Shown here: piece after piece, positions 48,515 to 59,311 of the stretch
How positions within the stretch are numbered: the first letter of the stretch is position 1
Layout of the letters: every line of letters starts with the position of its first letter
Assembly: GCA_948472945.1 (NCBI GenBank)
Contig: CAOKVX010000001.1
Location: 124,001 to 188,000 of the forward strand
Length of the DNA stretch: 64,000 bases
Direction of reading: 5' to 3'
DNA from: an uncultured Clostridia bacterium
GTDB taxonomy: Bacteria > Bacillota > Clostridia > Lachnospirales > Lachnospiraceae
Position numbers and translations under genes: made by a program
Notes under the pieces: model-generated
The model's input: the letters and a program-made list of their open reading frames with translations, nothing else
Told to the model about the DNA's origin: nothing
The model's database searches: none

Positions 48515-49504
48515 TCAGCCTATATGTCTGGCAAATGGTTTGAATTCCAAAACAGAATCAATTTCAGCGAGTACTTCGTCTGACAGACGCAGGTCCGAAG
48601 CCGCCAGATTTTTTGATAGCTGCTCCGGTTTGCTTGCTCCGGTTATAACGCTGCTGATAATAGGTTTTCGCAGAATCCAGGCCAAGGCGAGTACGGACAG
48701 GGAAACATTAAGTTCACCGGCAATTTTCTCAAGCTTTTCAACTTTGTCAAGGTTTTCGTCCGTTAGTAAATTATTTATCTGCTTATCGGCCTGGTGCGTT
48801 GCCCGCGAGCCTTCAGGGAAAGGTTGTCCCTTTTTATATTTTCCGGTAAGAAGCCCCTGCGCAAGCGGGGAGAACGGAGTTATGCCGATACCGTACTTTT
48901 CACAGATCGCCATAATTTCATGTTCAATATAGCGGTCAATCATATTGTACTGCGGCTGTATGACGGTAAGCGGGTGCAGGTTATATTTATCAATAATTTT
49001 TTGCGCTTCCTCCAAATGGGAACCGCTCCATTCTTCGCTGACTCCGTAATAAAGTATTTTTCCCTGCGATACCAAATCACTGAGTGCACGGAGCGTTTCC
49101 GCCATCGGTGTGGTGGAATCAAATCTGTGGCAGTAATATAAATCGATATAGTCAAGCTGCATATTTTTCAGGGAGCGCTCAATATTTTCAAATATGTGCT
49201 TGCGTGAAAGTCCCCGTTCGTTAACGTCGGGACCCATCGGAAAAAACACCTTACTTGATACGACGTAGCTGCTTCTCGGATAACTTTTTAGAACTTTACC
49301 TAGAAATATTTCGGCCTGACCTCCGCTGTAGCCGTCTGCACAGTCAAAAAAATTTACGCCGTTTTCATAGGCAAGACGAATAGTCTCTTCCGCAATTTTT
49401 GTTTTTTCATTTCCGTTTAAATCAGTCATCCAGCTCCCCACGGAAATTTCACTTACTTTCAACCCTGAATTTCCAACATTTCTATATTTCATATTCTGCA
49501 CCAT
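48515..49504 (-). CDS. Aldo/keto reductase
   Basis: GNSGLKVSEISVGSW, NFFDCADGYSGGQAEIFLGKVL, YIDLYYCHRFD, ITPFSPLAQGLLTGKY. Confidence 0.94.
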   Translation of the reverse strand: MVQNMKYRNVGNSGLKVSEISVGSWMTDLNGNEKTKIAEETIRLAYENGVNFFDCADGYSGGQAEIFLGKVLKSYPRSSYVVSSKVFFPMGPDVNERGLSRKHIFENIERSLKNMQLDYIDLYYCHRFDSTTPMAETLRALSDLVSQGKILYYGVSEEWSGSHLEEAQKIIDKYNLHPLTVIQPQYNMIDRYIEHEIMAICEKYGIGITPFSPLAQGLLTGKYKKGQPFPEGSRATHQADKQINNLLTDENLDKVEKLEKIAGELNVSLSVLALAWILRKPIISSVITGASKPEQLSKNLAASDLRLSDEVLAEIDSVLEFKPFARHIG

Positions 49505-49809
49505 GCCTCAGGCAAAAATACCTGAAGTCTATCCTTTCTCTTTTTTTAATGGCTTAATTTAACTATAATACATAAAGCATAGTTTAAGTCAAGGGAAATA
49601 CAAAACATTATTGAATCTGATTATTTATGTTATAAATGAGCGTTTAAATAAATGTAAAGGTGATTGATATGTCTGATGGATTGGATTTATAATATAAAAG
49701 TTATTAATCATTTAATACTTGAATGGCATGGGGTAACATTTAATAAAGCGACTATGAAGATTAGAAAATGAGTTAACAATATTATTTAATATGATTTAAG
49801 GAGGAAAAA

Positions 49810-50391
49810 ATGTTTAATAAGTAAACTAAAACATCAATATGTTCAGCGCTTGTACTCGGTCTTTTTTTCAGCGTGGTTTCAAAGGGAAACGTCCGGTCAG
49901 CCGGTAAGGCAAAGCTAAAGACTAAAAAGGTTTATATGACCGTTGGGGAGAAAAAGAAAATAGTCGTAAAGAAAATGAATAAAAAGGCAGAATATCTTTT
50001 TGTATCGTCCTCAAAGTCGAAAGCGGCAGTTTCAAAAAAAGGTGTGATAACGGCAAAAAAAGCGGGAACAGTTACCGTGAAAGAGAAGTATAAGAAAGAG
50101 ACCAGAAAGCTTGGAAAAGTGTCTGTGACTGTCAGGGCCGCAAAAAACAGTCAGAGTGTACAGCCTGCCCCTTCGGCAGCACAGAACACTGTTTTGCAGC
50201 CAACGCCTGCACAGCCGGCTGCGACGAAGCATCCTGATGTAACGCAGAATCCGCAAGAAACGCTGAAACTGGAGGATACAAATCAGCCTGATGTTAATAT
50301 GGAGCCGATATCACAGTATCTGGAAGATACGAATTATGACGCTCCGGCGGGATTTGACAGGATTGACGGGGATAAAAACACATATGTCTGA
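49810..50391 (+). pseudogene. Secreted Ig-like (BIG2-type) protein gene with in-frame TAA at codon 5
   Basis: RBS AAGGAGGAAAAA before ATG 49810; reads MFNK*TKTSICSALVLGLFFSVVSKGNVRSAGKAKLKTKKVYMTVGEKKKIVVKK...; TAA at 49822-49824 interrupts the signal peptide. Confidence 0.65.
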
Positions 50392-50416
50392 CTGCTATGC
50401 CATATGTGTTTTTTAA
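50375..50416 (+). terminator. Intrinsic terminator overlapping the stop codon of the preceding ORF
   Basis: AAAACACATATG (50375-50386) / CATATGTGTTTT (50401-50412) followed by TT. Confidence 0.8.
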
Positions 50417-50557
50417 TTACATTAATAATTTAGATGAACTTGTTGTGCTTCAATAATTAAAATAATTGTGAAAATCAGAAATATTGATATAAAAACTGAT
50501 ATAATGATATCATATCAGTGTATACTATCTATTATTATAAAAAAGGAGATTTTCATA

Positions 50558-51421
50558 GTGAAGACCGGATTAGTACTTGAGGGCGGAGCTATGCGCGGCA
50601 TTTATACCGCGGGCGTGCTCGATGTGTTTATGGACAATAATATTACATTTGATGGAATAATCGGAGTTTCAGCAGGAGCAATTTTCGGTGTTAACCTGCT
50701 TTCAAGGCAGCGTGGAAGGGTAATAAGATATAACAAAAGGTTTAACAGTGACAGGCGCTATATGGGAATACATCCGCTTCTTAGGACGGGTAATATCGTT
50801 GATACCGAGTACGCGTACTGCAGGGTGCCGAGGGAGCTCGATGTGTTTGACGACGCGGCGTTTATGAACTCGGGAATTCCATTTTATGCAGTTGTGACAA
50901 ATATAGAGACGGGAGAGCCGGAATATATTCATATTAAAAGCGTGTTTGAACAGATGGATTCGCTTCGGGCTTCGGCTTCCATGCCGTTTGTTTCAAAGCC
51001 GGTTTCCATTGACGGAGGGCTGTATCTTGACGGTGCGGTCGCCGACAGCATACCTTTCAAAAAATTTATTGAGATGGGGTACGACAGGCTTGTGGTTGTG
51101 CTTACAAAGGATATTAATTATGTGAAAGAACCGGTTTCGCCGCTGCTCTCAAAAACATTTTACAGAAGGAGATTTCCAAAGTTTGAGGAAAAAGTGCGCA
51201 ACAGGCATATAATGTACAACGATACGGTAAAGGGGCTGAAAGCTCTTGAAAAAAATGAAGAAGTTTTAGTTATCAGGCCCTCTGAAAATTACAGGATAAG
51301 CAGAATGGAAAAGGATTCCGGGAGGCTGCAGGGCATGTATGACCTTGGAATCAAAGATGCAAAAGCATGCGTAGGTAGGGTAAAAGATTATATATATGCT
51401 GAAACTGCCGCAAAACAGTGA
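50558..51421 (+). CDS. Patatin-like phospholipase family protein
   Basis: LVLEGGAMRGIYTAGVLD, IGVSAGAIFG (GXSXG), DGAVADSIPF (DGA); GTG 50558 after AAAAGGAG (track start 50468 upstream). Confidence 0.92.
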   Translation: MKTGLVLEGGAMRGIYTAGVLDVFMDNNITFDGIIGVSAGAIFGVNLLSRQRGRVIRYNKRFNSDRRYMGIHPLLRTGNIVDTEYAYCRVPRELDVFDDAAFMNSGIPFYAVVTNIETGEPEYIHIKSVFEQMDSLRASASMPFVSKPVSIDGGLYLDGAVADSIPFKKFIEMGYDRLVVVLTKDINYVKEPVSPLLSKTFYRRRFPKFEEKVRNRHIMYNDTVKGLKALEKNEEVLVIRPSENYRISRMEKDSGRLQGMYDLGIKDAKACVGRVKDYIYAETAAKQ

Positions 51422-51485
51422 TTTCACAATGTAAAAACTCACTATTTTGCGACAGTACCAATTACTGTTATTTGTTAATATTATT

Positions 51486-54400
51486 CTATAGATTCTTAAC
51501 GGCGGTGCTTAGCATAAGTTTAATTCGGTTAAGCTGGTTCACCTCGCTCGCGCCCGGGTCGTAATCCACGGCGACTATATTTGAGTCAGGGAACTGATTA
51601 CGGAGTTCCTTTATCACGCCCTTGCCGACAACATGGTTTGGAAGACATGCGAACGGCTGTGTGCATACAATGTTTGGAACATTGCTGTGTATAAGCTCAA
51701 TCATTTCTCCGGTGAGAAACCATCCTTCGCCTGTCTGGTTGCCGCAGGATACTATCGGTGAGGCGTATTCCGCAAGCTTTTTGATAGGTACTGAAGGTGA
51801 GAAGCGACGGCTCTTTGCAAGCTCTTTGTTGGCTGTTTTGCGGAACCTTTCAATAATTTTTATGATAATATTGCTTAACACTGCGATTTTTTTCTTAATT
51901 CCAAGATATTTTGAGCTGAAGTTGCTGTTGTAGCAGCAGTACAGCAGAAAATCTATAAGGTCGGGGCATACGGCCTCGGCGCCTTCGGCCTCAATCAAAT
52001 TTACGAGGTCGTTGTTTGCAAGCGGGTGGAATTTGACAAGGATTTCGCCGACTATTCCTACGCGGGGCTTTTTAACGTCATTCAGTTCAATAGTATCAAA
52101 TTCGCGAACCATCTCTTTTATGTTTTTACGGAATTGTCTCATGCTTCCGCTTTTAATATCGACCATACATTTATCAAGCCATTTTTTGTGAAGCGCATTC
52201 ACGGAGCCGGGGACGGACTCATAAGGTCTAGTGCGGTATACCATCTTCATGAATAGGTCGCCGTATACAAGCGCCTGCATTGCCCTTACGACAAGCGGCA
52301 GCGAGAGCTTAAAGCCCGGATTTTTTTCGATTCCGGCGCTGAGCGATATAACCGGTATATGCCCCATACCGGATTTTTGGAGGGCCCTTCTTATGAAACC
52401 TATATAGTTGGATGCCCTGCATCCGCCGCCGGTCTGTGTTATGATTAGGGCGGTGCGGTCAAGGTCATATTTACCTGATAGCAGTGCTTTCATGAACTGG
52501 CCTACAACAATGACTGACGGGTAACAAGCGTCGTTATTTACATATTTTAAACCGATGTCCACCGCATCCTTGTCTGACGGTGGCAGTACGACGTTATAAC
52601 CGCAGGAGCGAAGCGCTTCGCGCAGCAAGTCAAAGTGAATCGGCGACATCTGTGGCATAAGAATCGTATAATTGCCTTTCATGTCCTCGGTGAATATGAC
52701 CCTGTTATGGGCGGCATTTGCCTGTACAGGCTTAACATTCTTTTTTTCACGGTCCTTTATCGCTGAGAGAAGCGAACGGATACGTATTCTGGCAGCGCCG
52801 AGGTTGCTAACCTCGTCAATTTTAAGTACGGTGCATATTTTATTTGAGGAGGTCAGAATATCGTTTACCTGGTCGGTTGTGACGGCGTCGAGTCCGCAGC
52901 CGAATGAGTTGAGCTGGATTAGCTCAAGCTCATCTGAAGTTCTAACATACGACGCGGCCTTGTATAACCTTGAGTGGTACATCCACTGGTCCATTACGAT
53001 TGTCGGCCGGTCGACATTTCCGAGATGAGCTATTGAATCCTCTGTAAGTACGGCGACGCCGTATGATGTGATAAGTTCAGGGATTCCGTGGTTAATCTCG
53101 GAGTCAATGTGGTAAGGCCTGCCTGTGAGCACAATTCCTTTCATGTTGTTCTCTTTAAGGTATGCGATTACCTCGTCGCCCTTTTTTTCAATGTCTTTGC
53201 GAACATTTTCCATCTCGTCCCAGGCCGCGCTGCATGCGCTTATAATTTCTTCTTTCGGTATGCCGTTTTCAGCCGTAAAAAACTCTGTAAGCCTGTCTTG
53301 CAGTATACGCCTGTCTGTAAACGACATGAAAGGGTTCTGATAAGTTATGCTGCTGTCACGCAGCTCTTCGACATTGTTTTTGATGTTTTCGCCGTAAGAT
53401 GTTACTATAGGACAGTTGTAATGATTAGTCGCATCTTTATCTTCAAGCCGTTCATATGGAATACACGGGTAAAATATGTATCTTATTCCCTGCCTGATAA
53501 GCCACGTTATATGTCCGTGCGCAAGTTTTGCCGGATAGCACTCCGATTCGCTCGGAATAGATTCGATTCCGAGTTCGTATATCTTCCTTGTCGATTCAGG
53601 TGAGATTACGACCCTATAGCCTAGCTTGGTAAAAAATGTGTGCCAGAATGGGTAATTTTCATACATGTTGAGAACGCGGGGAATACCGACTACACCTCTT
53701 TTTGCCTTTTTCTCGGAAAGGGATTTGCGACCGAATATACGATTGTTTTTGTAGTCGTAAAGGTTTGGGATGTGGTCTTTGTTTTTTTCAAGTCCGATTC
53801 CACGCTCGCAGCGGTTTCCGGTTATATACTTTCTTCCGCCCGAGAAGCGGTTTACCGTGAGGAGACAGCTGTTTGTGCAGCCGCTACACCTTACCATTGA
53901 TGTTTCAAAACTCAGCGCTGCAATCTCGTCGAGAGAGAGCATGTTTGTTTTCTGCCCTTCGTATTTTGAGCGCGCGACAAGGGCTGCGCCGAAAGCGCCC
54001 ATTATGCCGGCTATGTCCGGGCGTATACCCTCGCGTCCGGTGATGAGTTCAAAGCATCTTAAAACTGCGTCATTGTAAAATGTTCCGCCCTGTACGACAA
54101 TATTTTTTCCGAGGTCTTTAGGGTCGGAGAGCTTTATAACTTTAAAAAGCGCATTTTTTATCACAGAATATGCGAGTCCGGCGGATATGTCATTTACCTT
54201 TGCCCCCTCTTTCTGCGCCTGCTTAACTTTGGAGTTCATGAAAACGGTGCATCTTGAGCCTAGGTCAATTGGGTTTCTGGCGAACAGGGCAATCTTTGCA
54301 AATGATTCGACGTCGAAGTTAAGTGATTTTGCAAATGTCTCTATAAATGAGCCGCAGCCCGACGAGCACGCCTCGTTCAGCTGTACGTTGTCTACGGTAT

Positions 54401-55700
54401 GGTTTTTTATTTTAATACATTTCATATCCTGGCCGCCGATATCAAGAATACAGTCGACGTCAGGGTTGAAAAATGCCGCCGCGTGATAGTGTGCAACAGT
54501 CTCAACCTCGCCCTCGTCGAGCATAAGGGCGGATTTAATCAATGCCTCGCCGTAACCTGTAGAACATGAATATGCAATTTTAACATCATCGGGAAGTATT
54601 TGCTTAATCTCTTTTATAGCCTTAATTGTAGTCTTTAGAGGACTTCCGTTATTGTTGCTGTAGAACGAATATAGAAGACTTCCGTCCTCTCCGATTAGGG
54701 CGGCTTTTGTTGTAGTCGAGCCGGCGTCTATTCCCAGGAAACAATTTCCGTTGTAATTTTTAATATCGCCCTTTTTAACATTGTGCAGGCTGTGCCTCTC
54801 GGTAAATTTCCTGTATGCCTGTTCATTTTCAAACAAGGGTTCCATTCTTGCGACTTCAAATTCAAAATTAATTTTGTCGGACAGCATTTTCTGCAGGGAG
54901 GAGAGCGTTTGTACTCCTTGGTTTTTGTAGTTCATTGCGGAACCTATAGCCGCAAACAGGTGCGGATTTTCGGGAAATATTACGGCGTCGTCACTTAAAT
55001 TCAAAGTGCGTATGAACGCGGCCCGAAGCTCGGTGAGAAAGTAAAGCGGTCCGCCTAAGAACGCGACGTTGCCGCGTATCGGTTTTCCGCAGGCAAGTCC
55101 GCTTATTGTCTGGTTAACGACGGCCTGGAATATTGAGGCCGACAAATCCTCCCTTGTAGCGCCCTCGTTAATAAGCGGCTGTATATCGGATTTTGCAAAT
55201 ACGCCGCAGCGTGCGGCGATTGGATAGATTGCCTTGTAGTTTTTGGCGTACTCGTTAAGACCCATCGCATCAGTTTTGAGCAAAGTAGCCATCTGGTCGA
55301 TAAACGAGCCCGTTCCGCCGGCGCATATACCGTTCATACGCTGTTCTATACCGCCCGTAAAGTATATGATTTTTGCGTCCTCGCCGCCAAGCTCGATTGC
55401 GACGTCGGTCTGCGGCGCATAGTGCTGCAGGGACGTGGCGACCGCGACAACTTCCTGAACAAACTCGGTGTTCAGGTGTGATGATATTGAAAGTCCGCCG
55501 GAACCTGTGATTACTGTTCCGGCGGTTATATCGCCGAGTTTGTCAACTGCATCCTCTATTATATCGCAGAGAGTTTTCTGTATATTGGCAAAATGTCTTC
55601 TGTAATCCGAAAACAATATTTCATTGTCAGGCCCCAGTATAGCTATTTTCACTGTAGTCGAGCCAATATCTATTCCAATTCTGTTAATCTGTGAGCCCAT
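51486..55700 (-). CDS. 2-hydroxyacyl-CoA dehydratase activase-related protein (two BadF/BcrA-type ATPase domains, DUF2229, HgdB-like C-terminus)
   Basis: ~1404 aa; [14 protein letters not shown] and [31 protein letters not shown] and [47 protein letters not shown]. Confidence 0.92.
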   Translation of the reverse strand: MGSQINRIGIDIGSTTVKIAILGPDNEILFSDYRRHFANIQKTLCDIIEDAVDKLGDITAGTVITGSGGLSISSHLNTEFVQEVVAVATSLQHYAPQTDVAIELGGEDAKIIYFTGGIEQRMNGICAGGTGSFIDQMATLLKTDAMGLNEYAKNYKAIYPIAARCGVFAKSDIQPLINEGATREDLSASIFQAVVNQTISGLACGKPIRGNVAFLGGPLYFLTELRAAFIRTLNLSDDAVIFPENPHLFAAIGSAMNYKNQGVQTLSSLQKMLSDKINFEFEVARMEPLFENEQAYRKFTERHSLHNVKKGDIKNYNGNCFLGIDAGSTTTKAALIGEDGSLLYSFYSNNNGSPLKTTIKAIKEIKQILPDDVKIAYSCSTGYGEALIKSALMLDEGEVETVAHYHAAAFFNPDVDCILDIGGQDMKCIKIKNHTVDNVQLNEACSSGCGSFIETFAKSLNFDVESFAKIALFARNPIDLGSRCTVFMNSKVKQAQKEGAKVNDISAGLAYSVIKNALFKVIKLSDPKDLGKNIVVQGGTFYNDAVLRCFELITGREGIRPDIAGIMGAFGAALVARSKYEGQKTNMLSLDEIAALSFETSMVRCSGCTNSCLLTVNRFSGGRKYITGNRCERGIGLEKNKDHIPNLYDYKNNRIFGRKSLSEKKAKRGVVGIPRVLNMYENYPFWHTFFTKLGYRVVISPESTRKIYELGIESIPSESECYPAKLAHGHITWLIRQGIRYIFYPCIPYERLEDKDATNHYNCPIVTSYGENIKNNVEELRDSSITYQNPFMSFTDRRILQDRLTEFFTAENGIPKEEIISACSAAWDEMENVRKDIEKKGDEVIAYLKENNMKGIVLTGRPYHIDSEINHGIPELITSYGVAVLTEDSIAHLGNVDRPTIVMDQWMYHSRLYKAASYVRTSDELELIQLNSFGCGLDAVTTDQVNDILTSSNKICTVLKIDEVSNLGAARIRIRSLLSAIKDREKKNVKPVQANAAHNRVIFTEDMKGNYTILMPQMSPIHFDLLREALRSCGYNVVLPPSDKDAVDIGLKYVNNDACYPSVIVVGQFMKALLSGKYDLDRTALIITQTGGGCRASNYIGFIRRALQKSGMGHIPVISLSAGIEKNPGFKLSLPLVVRAMQALVYGDLFMKMVYRTRPYESVPGSVNALHKKWLDKCMVDIKSGSMRQFRKNIKEMVREFDTIELNDVKKPRVGIVGEILVKFHPLANNDLVNLIEAEGAEAVCPDLIDFLLYCCYNSNFSSKYLGIKKKIAVLSNIIIKIIERFRKTANKELAKSRRFSPSVPIKKLAEYASPIVSCGNQTGEGWFLTGEMIELIHSNVPNIVCTQPFACLPNHVVGKGVIKELRNQFPDSNIVAVDYDPGASEVNQLNRIKLMLSTAVKNL

Positions 55701-55830
55701 ACTGACCTCCAAAAAAATCGTAGATATATTAATTCCAGTTTCATATTATATGACAAAAATAATTATTTTTCAACATTTACCTTTAATTACCTTGGCGGTA
55801 TAAATTGCGCGCTTTTAAAGTTCGCACCGG

Positions 55831-56038
55831 GTAAATGATTGCCATATTCAGCGAAACACACGCTCTCGCTTAACTGAACACGCAGCAGTACTAGGGGCGC
55901 CGCAGCGCAGTGATTCCACAATAGGTGGTTTTAATGCTTTTGGCTTTTGTTATAATGTTGTGGAATCACTGTGCTGCGGCACTCCCAAGTGCTGGCGAGT
56001 TCAGATAGTGTTTCTTTTGAATATGTCAATACATTTAC
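55831..56038. repeat. Nested palindromic repeat element (family P2, copy A)
   Basis: Ends GTAAATG...CATTTAC; internal 23 bp arms 55899-55921 / 55958-55980 with one mismatch; about 55 nt after the left end match copy B in reverse complement. Confidence 0.8.
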
Positions 56039-56253
56039 CCTGACTGTACCGTATTTTAAACAATTTCTGCCGTTTAGGGCGAACTTGCAATAAAGAAACC
56101 ATTCCGTGTTCCGTGGCTTGCTGGGTGGTAAAACGTACGCATATTATAACTTTATGTAAAACAAAACGCAATAGTATTTACAAACTATATACTGTACTAA
56201 GCAAACCGTCATTTGAACAGAATTAATCTTAAAATTTATGGGGTTGGTATAGA

Positions 56254-56382
56254 GTAAATGATTATTTTATTCAAAAGAAACACTATCTGAACACGTCAGC
56301 ACTGTGTTGCGGCTTCCCCTTAGTACTGTTACGTGTTCAGTTAAGCGAGAGCGTGTGTTTCGCTGAAAAAATAATCATTTAC
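56254..56382. repeat. Palindromic repeat element (family P2, copy B, inverted relative to A)
   Basis: Ends GTAAATGATTATTTT / AAATAATCATTTAC; internal GAAACAC..GTGTTTC and TGAACACGT..ACGTGTTCA. Confidence 0.82.
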
Positions 56383-56490
56383 TATAATTAAATACTAATA
56401 ACCGCGACGTTTGATTCTGTTCATATTCAATCACACTTGTGTGCCGGGCACATATAATGAAATATAATTTAATGATAAGGTGAAGGTTAT

Positions 56491-57300
56491 ATGTATAATA
56501 AATGCTGTGACGGAAGATTTCATACCATAAAAAAGGGAGATACACTTTATTCACTTGCGAGGATGTACAATATTCCGCTTATTATGCTGCTAAAGGCGAA
56601 TCCTTTTATAGATGTATATAACATGCAGATAGGAGAGAAGGTATGCATTCCTATAAGATGCGATTTGGTCTGCAATGAAATTGCCGCTTCCGAGGAGGCC
56701 CCAAGGACGTTTGCGTATGTCATAATGCCCGGTGAGACATTGAATGATATACTTGTGAAATATAATATTTCTATCGAAGATATTTTAGAGTTAAACAAAC
56801 CTGAAGATATAATTATGAAACCCGGGGTAGCTATTATGCTGCCTATAGATGCTATGAATGAACAGGGAGGTATGGGACAGAATAGTAATTCGTCATTTGA
56901 CGGAATGAACCGCAGGGATTTTATGCGTGAAAGCGTTAGGAACGACAATATGGCGGGTGAAAATATGATGCCGAACGGAATGATGCGCGACAGCATGATG
57001 AACGGAGGCATGGCGCCGAACGGAATGATGCGCGACAGCATGATGAACGGAGGCATGGCGCCGAACGGGATGATGCGCGACAACATGATGAACGGCGATA
57101 TGATGCCGAATGGAATGATGCGCGACAATATGATGAACGGAGGCATGGCGCCGAACGAGATGACGCTTGACAATATGATGAACGGAGGCATGATGCAGAA
57201 CGGAATGAACCGTGATAATACAATGACCGACGATATGATTAGGGACGACATGATGCAGAATGAAATTATGCGCAGCGATATGATGCGTGAAGTAAGATAA
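56491..57300 (+). CDS. LysM-domain protein with Met-rich repetitive C-terminus
   Basis: Two LysM domains (FHTIKKGDTLYSLARMYNIPLIMLLKANPF; YVIMPGETLNDILVKYNISIEDILELNKP) then PNGMMRDSMMNGGMA repeats. Confidence 0.85.
   Translation: MYNKCCDGRFHTIKKGDTLYSLARMYNIPLIMLLKANPFIDVYNMQIGEKVCIPIRCDLVCNEIAASEEAPRTFAYVIMPGETLNDILVKYNISIEDILELNKPEDIIMKPGVAIMLPIDAMNEQGGMGQNSNSSFDGMNRRDFMRESVRNDNMAGENMMPNGMMRDSMMNGGMAPNGMMRDSMMNGGMAPNGMMRDNMMNGDMMPNGMMRDNMMNGGMAPNEMTLDNMMNGGMMQNGMNRDNTMTDDMIRDDMMQNEIMRSDMMREVR
56971..57240 (+). repeat. 45-bp tandem repeat in coding sequence, about six units
   Basis: CCGAACGGAATGATGCGCGACAGCATGATGAACGGAGGCATGGCG units at 56971, 57016, 57061, 57106, 57151, then degenerate from 57196. 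Confidence 0.92.
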
Positions 57301-57325
57301 TTATGTAGACTGACATTTTTAAAAA

Positions 57326-57494
57326 AGTAACCGGCTGTCATATTTAAAAAAAATACCGCCTAGCTCAACGGCGCCAATTTGAAACGGGTTCAAATTGGCG
57401 CCGTTGAGCTAAGTATTACGTCATATTGGCAATGATGCGTGTGAAGTGAGCCGCAGCAGGGCATGTGTTTTGTTAAATATGACAGCCGGTTACT
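57326..57494. repeat. Nested palindromic element containing family P1 copy 3
   Basis: Outer perfect 22 bp arms AGTAACCGGCTGTCATATTTAA (57326-57347) / 57473-57494; inner perfect 23 bp arms 57361-57383 / 57389-57411. Confidence 0.9.
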
Positions 57495-57741
57495 GTTAAA
57501 TTAACTCAAATTAAGATATTGGAGAACAGGGTGATGCCAAAAAACTATATTGACACGTTCCTTTTTTATAAAGTATACTGCTTTTTAAGGAAACGCTGAT
57601 TAAAGCGTTTCACGCGCCGGATTTGCGACGCAAAGCGAAATGTTACCTTGCAAATCCTTATGCATGTGCCGCGTAGGTTTTGAGGAAGCGGCAGATTTAT
57701 CTAGCGCATCTTTAAAGAATAAATAAAAAGGAGATTATGTC

Positions 57742-59184
57742 ATGGGTGGTTTTTTTGGAGTAGTGTCCAGGGAAAGCTGTGTATTTGACCTGTTTTTCGG
57801 AATTGATTATCATTCACATCTCGGAACGAGGAGAGGCGGTATGGTTGTATATGATTCTGAGAAAGGCTTTGACCGTGCAATCCACAACATTGAAAACGCA
57901 CCGTTTCGAACAAAGTTTGAAAGAGATGTTGACAGCATGAAAGGAACTATCGGCGTTGGATGTATTTCCGACTATGAGCCGCAGCCGCTGCTGATACGTT
58001 CGCATCTGGGCAATTATGCGATTACTACTGTTGGAAAGATTAATAATATATCTGCACTTGTTGAGGGAATATATAAAAAGGGACACTCACATTTTATGGA
58101 GATGAGCGGCGGTGAGATTAACCAGACTGAGCTTACGGCTGCGCTTATAAACCAGAAAGACAGCATATGGGAGGGGCTGCGGTATGCGGCTCAGATGATT
58201 GAAGGCTCTATGTCCATCCTCGTAATGACGAAAGACGGAATATATGCGATGAGGGACAGGGTTGGAAGAACACCTGTGGTTATAGGAGAAAAAGAGGGAG
58301 CCCACTGTGTGTCATTTGAGGATTTTGCATTCTTACATCTCGGCTATACAAGAAAGAGGGAGCTTGGTCCCGGGGAAGTCGTGTTTATGAGCGCAGACGA
58401 GGTGAAAACGCTTGTGGAACCTGGGGATGAGATGTGTATATGTACGTTCCTTTGGGTATATTATGGTTATCCGACTGCAACATATGAGGGAGTAAATGTC
58501 GAGCAGATGAGGTATGAGTGCGGAAAACATATGGCGCGAAGGGATAATATTGTGCCGGACTATGTTGCCGGGGTTCCGGATTCCGGAACAGCGCACGCGG
58601 TTGGATATGCAAACGAAGCGGGAGTTCCCTTTGCAAGGCCGTTTATAAAATATACTCCTACCTGGCCTAGGTCGTTTATGCCACAGAATCAGGAAAAAAG
58701 AGACCTCATTGCAAAAATGAAACTTCTGCCTGTTGAAAATCTTATAAGGGACAAAAGGATTCTTCTTATTGACGATTCCATAGTTAGGGGAACGCAGCTT
58801 CGGGAAACTTCGGAATATTTATTTGAGAGCGGGGCGAAAGAAGTTCATATAAGGCCTGCATGTCCTCCGCTTGTATACGGATGTAAGTATCTTAACTTTT
58901 CCCGTTCACGCTCGGATCTCGACCTTATAACCAGACGTGTCATAAAGGAGCTTGAGGGTGAGGAGACAGAGGAAATTCTCGAAAAGTACTCGGACCCTGA
59001 GACTGAACAGTATAATAACATGGTAGAAAATATAAGGGGAAAAATGAATTTTACATCGCTTACATTTAACAGGCTTGACGATATGATAGAGGCCGTAGGA
59101 ATTGACCCATCCAAACTGTGTACATACTGTTGGAATGGAAAAGAAGGCGGCTGCCGTGGAGAGTGCATGGAAAAACATCAGTAA
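57742..59184 (+). CDS. Amidophosphoribosyltransferase-like protein (PurF family, lacks N-terminal Cys)
   Basis: PRPP-binding RILLIDDSIVRGTQLRET; VPDSGTAHAVGYA; N-terminus MGGFFGVVSRESC rather than MCGIFG; RBS AAAAGGAG. Confidence 0.88.
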   Translation: MGGFFGVVSRESCVFDLFFGIDYHSHLGTRRGGMVVYDSEKGFDRAIHNIENAPFRTKFERDVDSMKGTIGVGCISDYEPQPLLIRSHLGNYAITTVGKINNISALVEGIYKKGHSHFMEMSGGEINQTELTAALINQKDSIWEGLRYAAQMIEGSMSILVMTKDGIYAMRDRVGRTPVVIGEKEGAHCVSFEDFAFLHLGYTRKRELGPGEVVFMSADEVKTLVEPGDEMCICTFLWVYYGYPTATYEGVNVEQMRYECGKHMARRDNIVPDYVAGVPDSGTAHAVGYANEAGVPFARPFIKYTPTWPRSFMPQNQEKRDLIAKMKLLPVENLIRDKRILLIDDSIVRGTQLRETSEYLFESGAKEVHIRPACPPLVYGCKYLNFSRSRSDLDLITRRVIKELEGEETEEILEKYSDPETEQYNNMVENIRGKMNFTSLTFNRLDDMIEAVGIDPSKLCTYCWNGKEGGCRGECMEKHQ

Positions 59185-59311
59185 ACTTTGATTAAAATAT
59201 GTGGAAAATTAGACTAATCATTAATTGAAGAAAAATTTAATTAGTGATATAATGGAATGAATGCTATAATTAGGTAAAGTAAATTTGAAGACAGAGTATA
59301 TGGAGGATAAA

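Noticed and set aside
56547-57341. 264-aa antisense ORF with IPFGAMPPFIMLSRI repeats
   Set aside because: Mirror of the Met-rich repeat gene; openness follows from the repeated codons, and the sense ORF has LysM domains and RBS.
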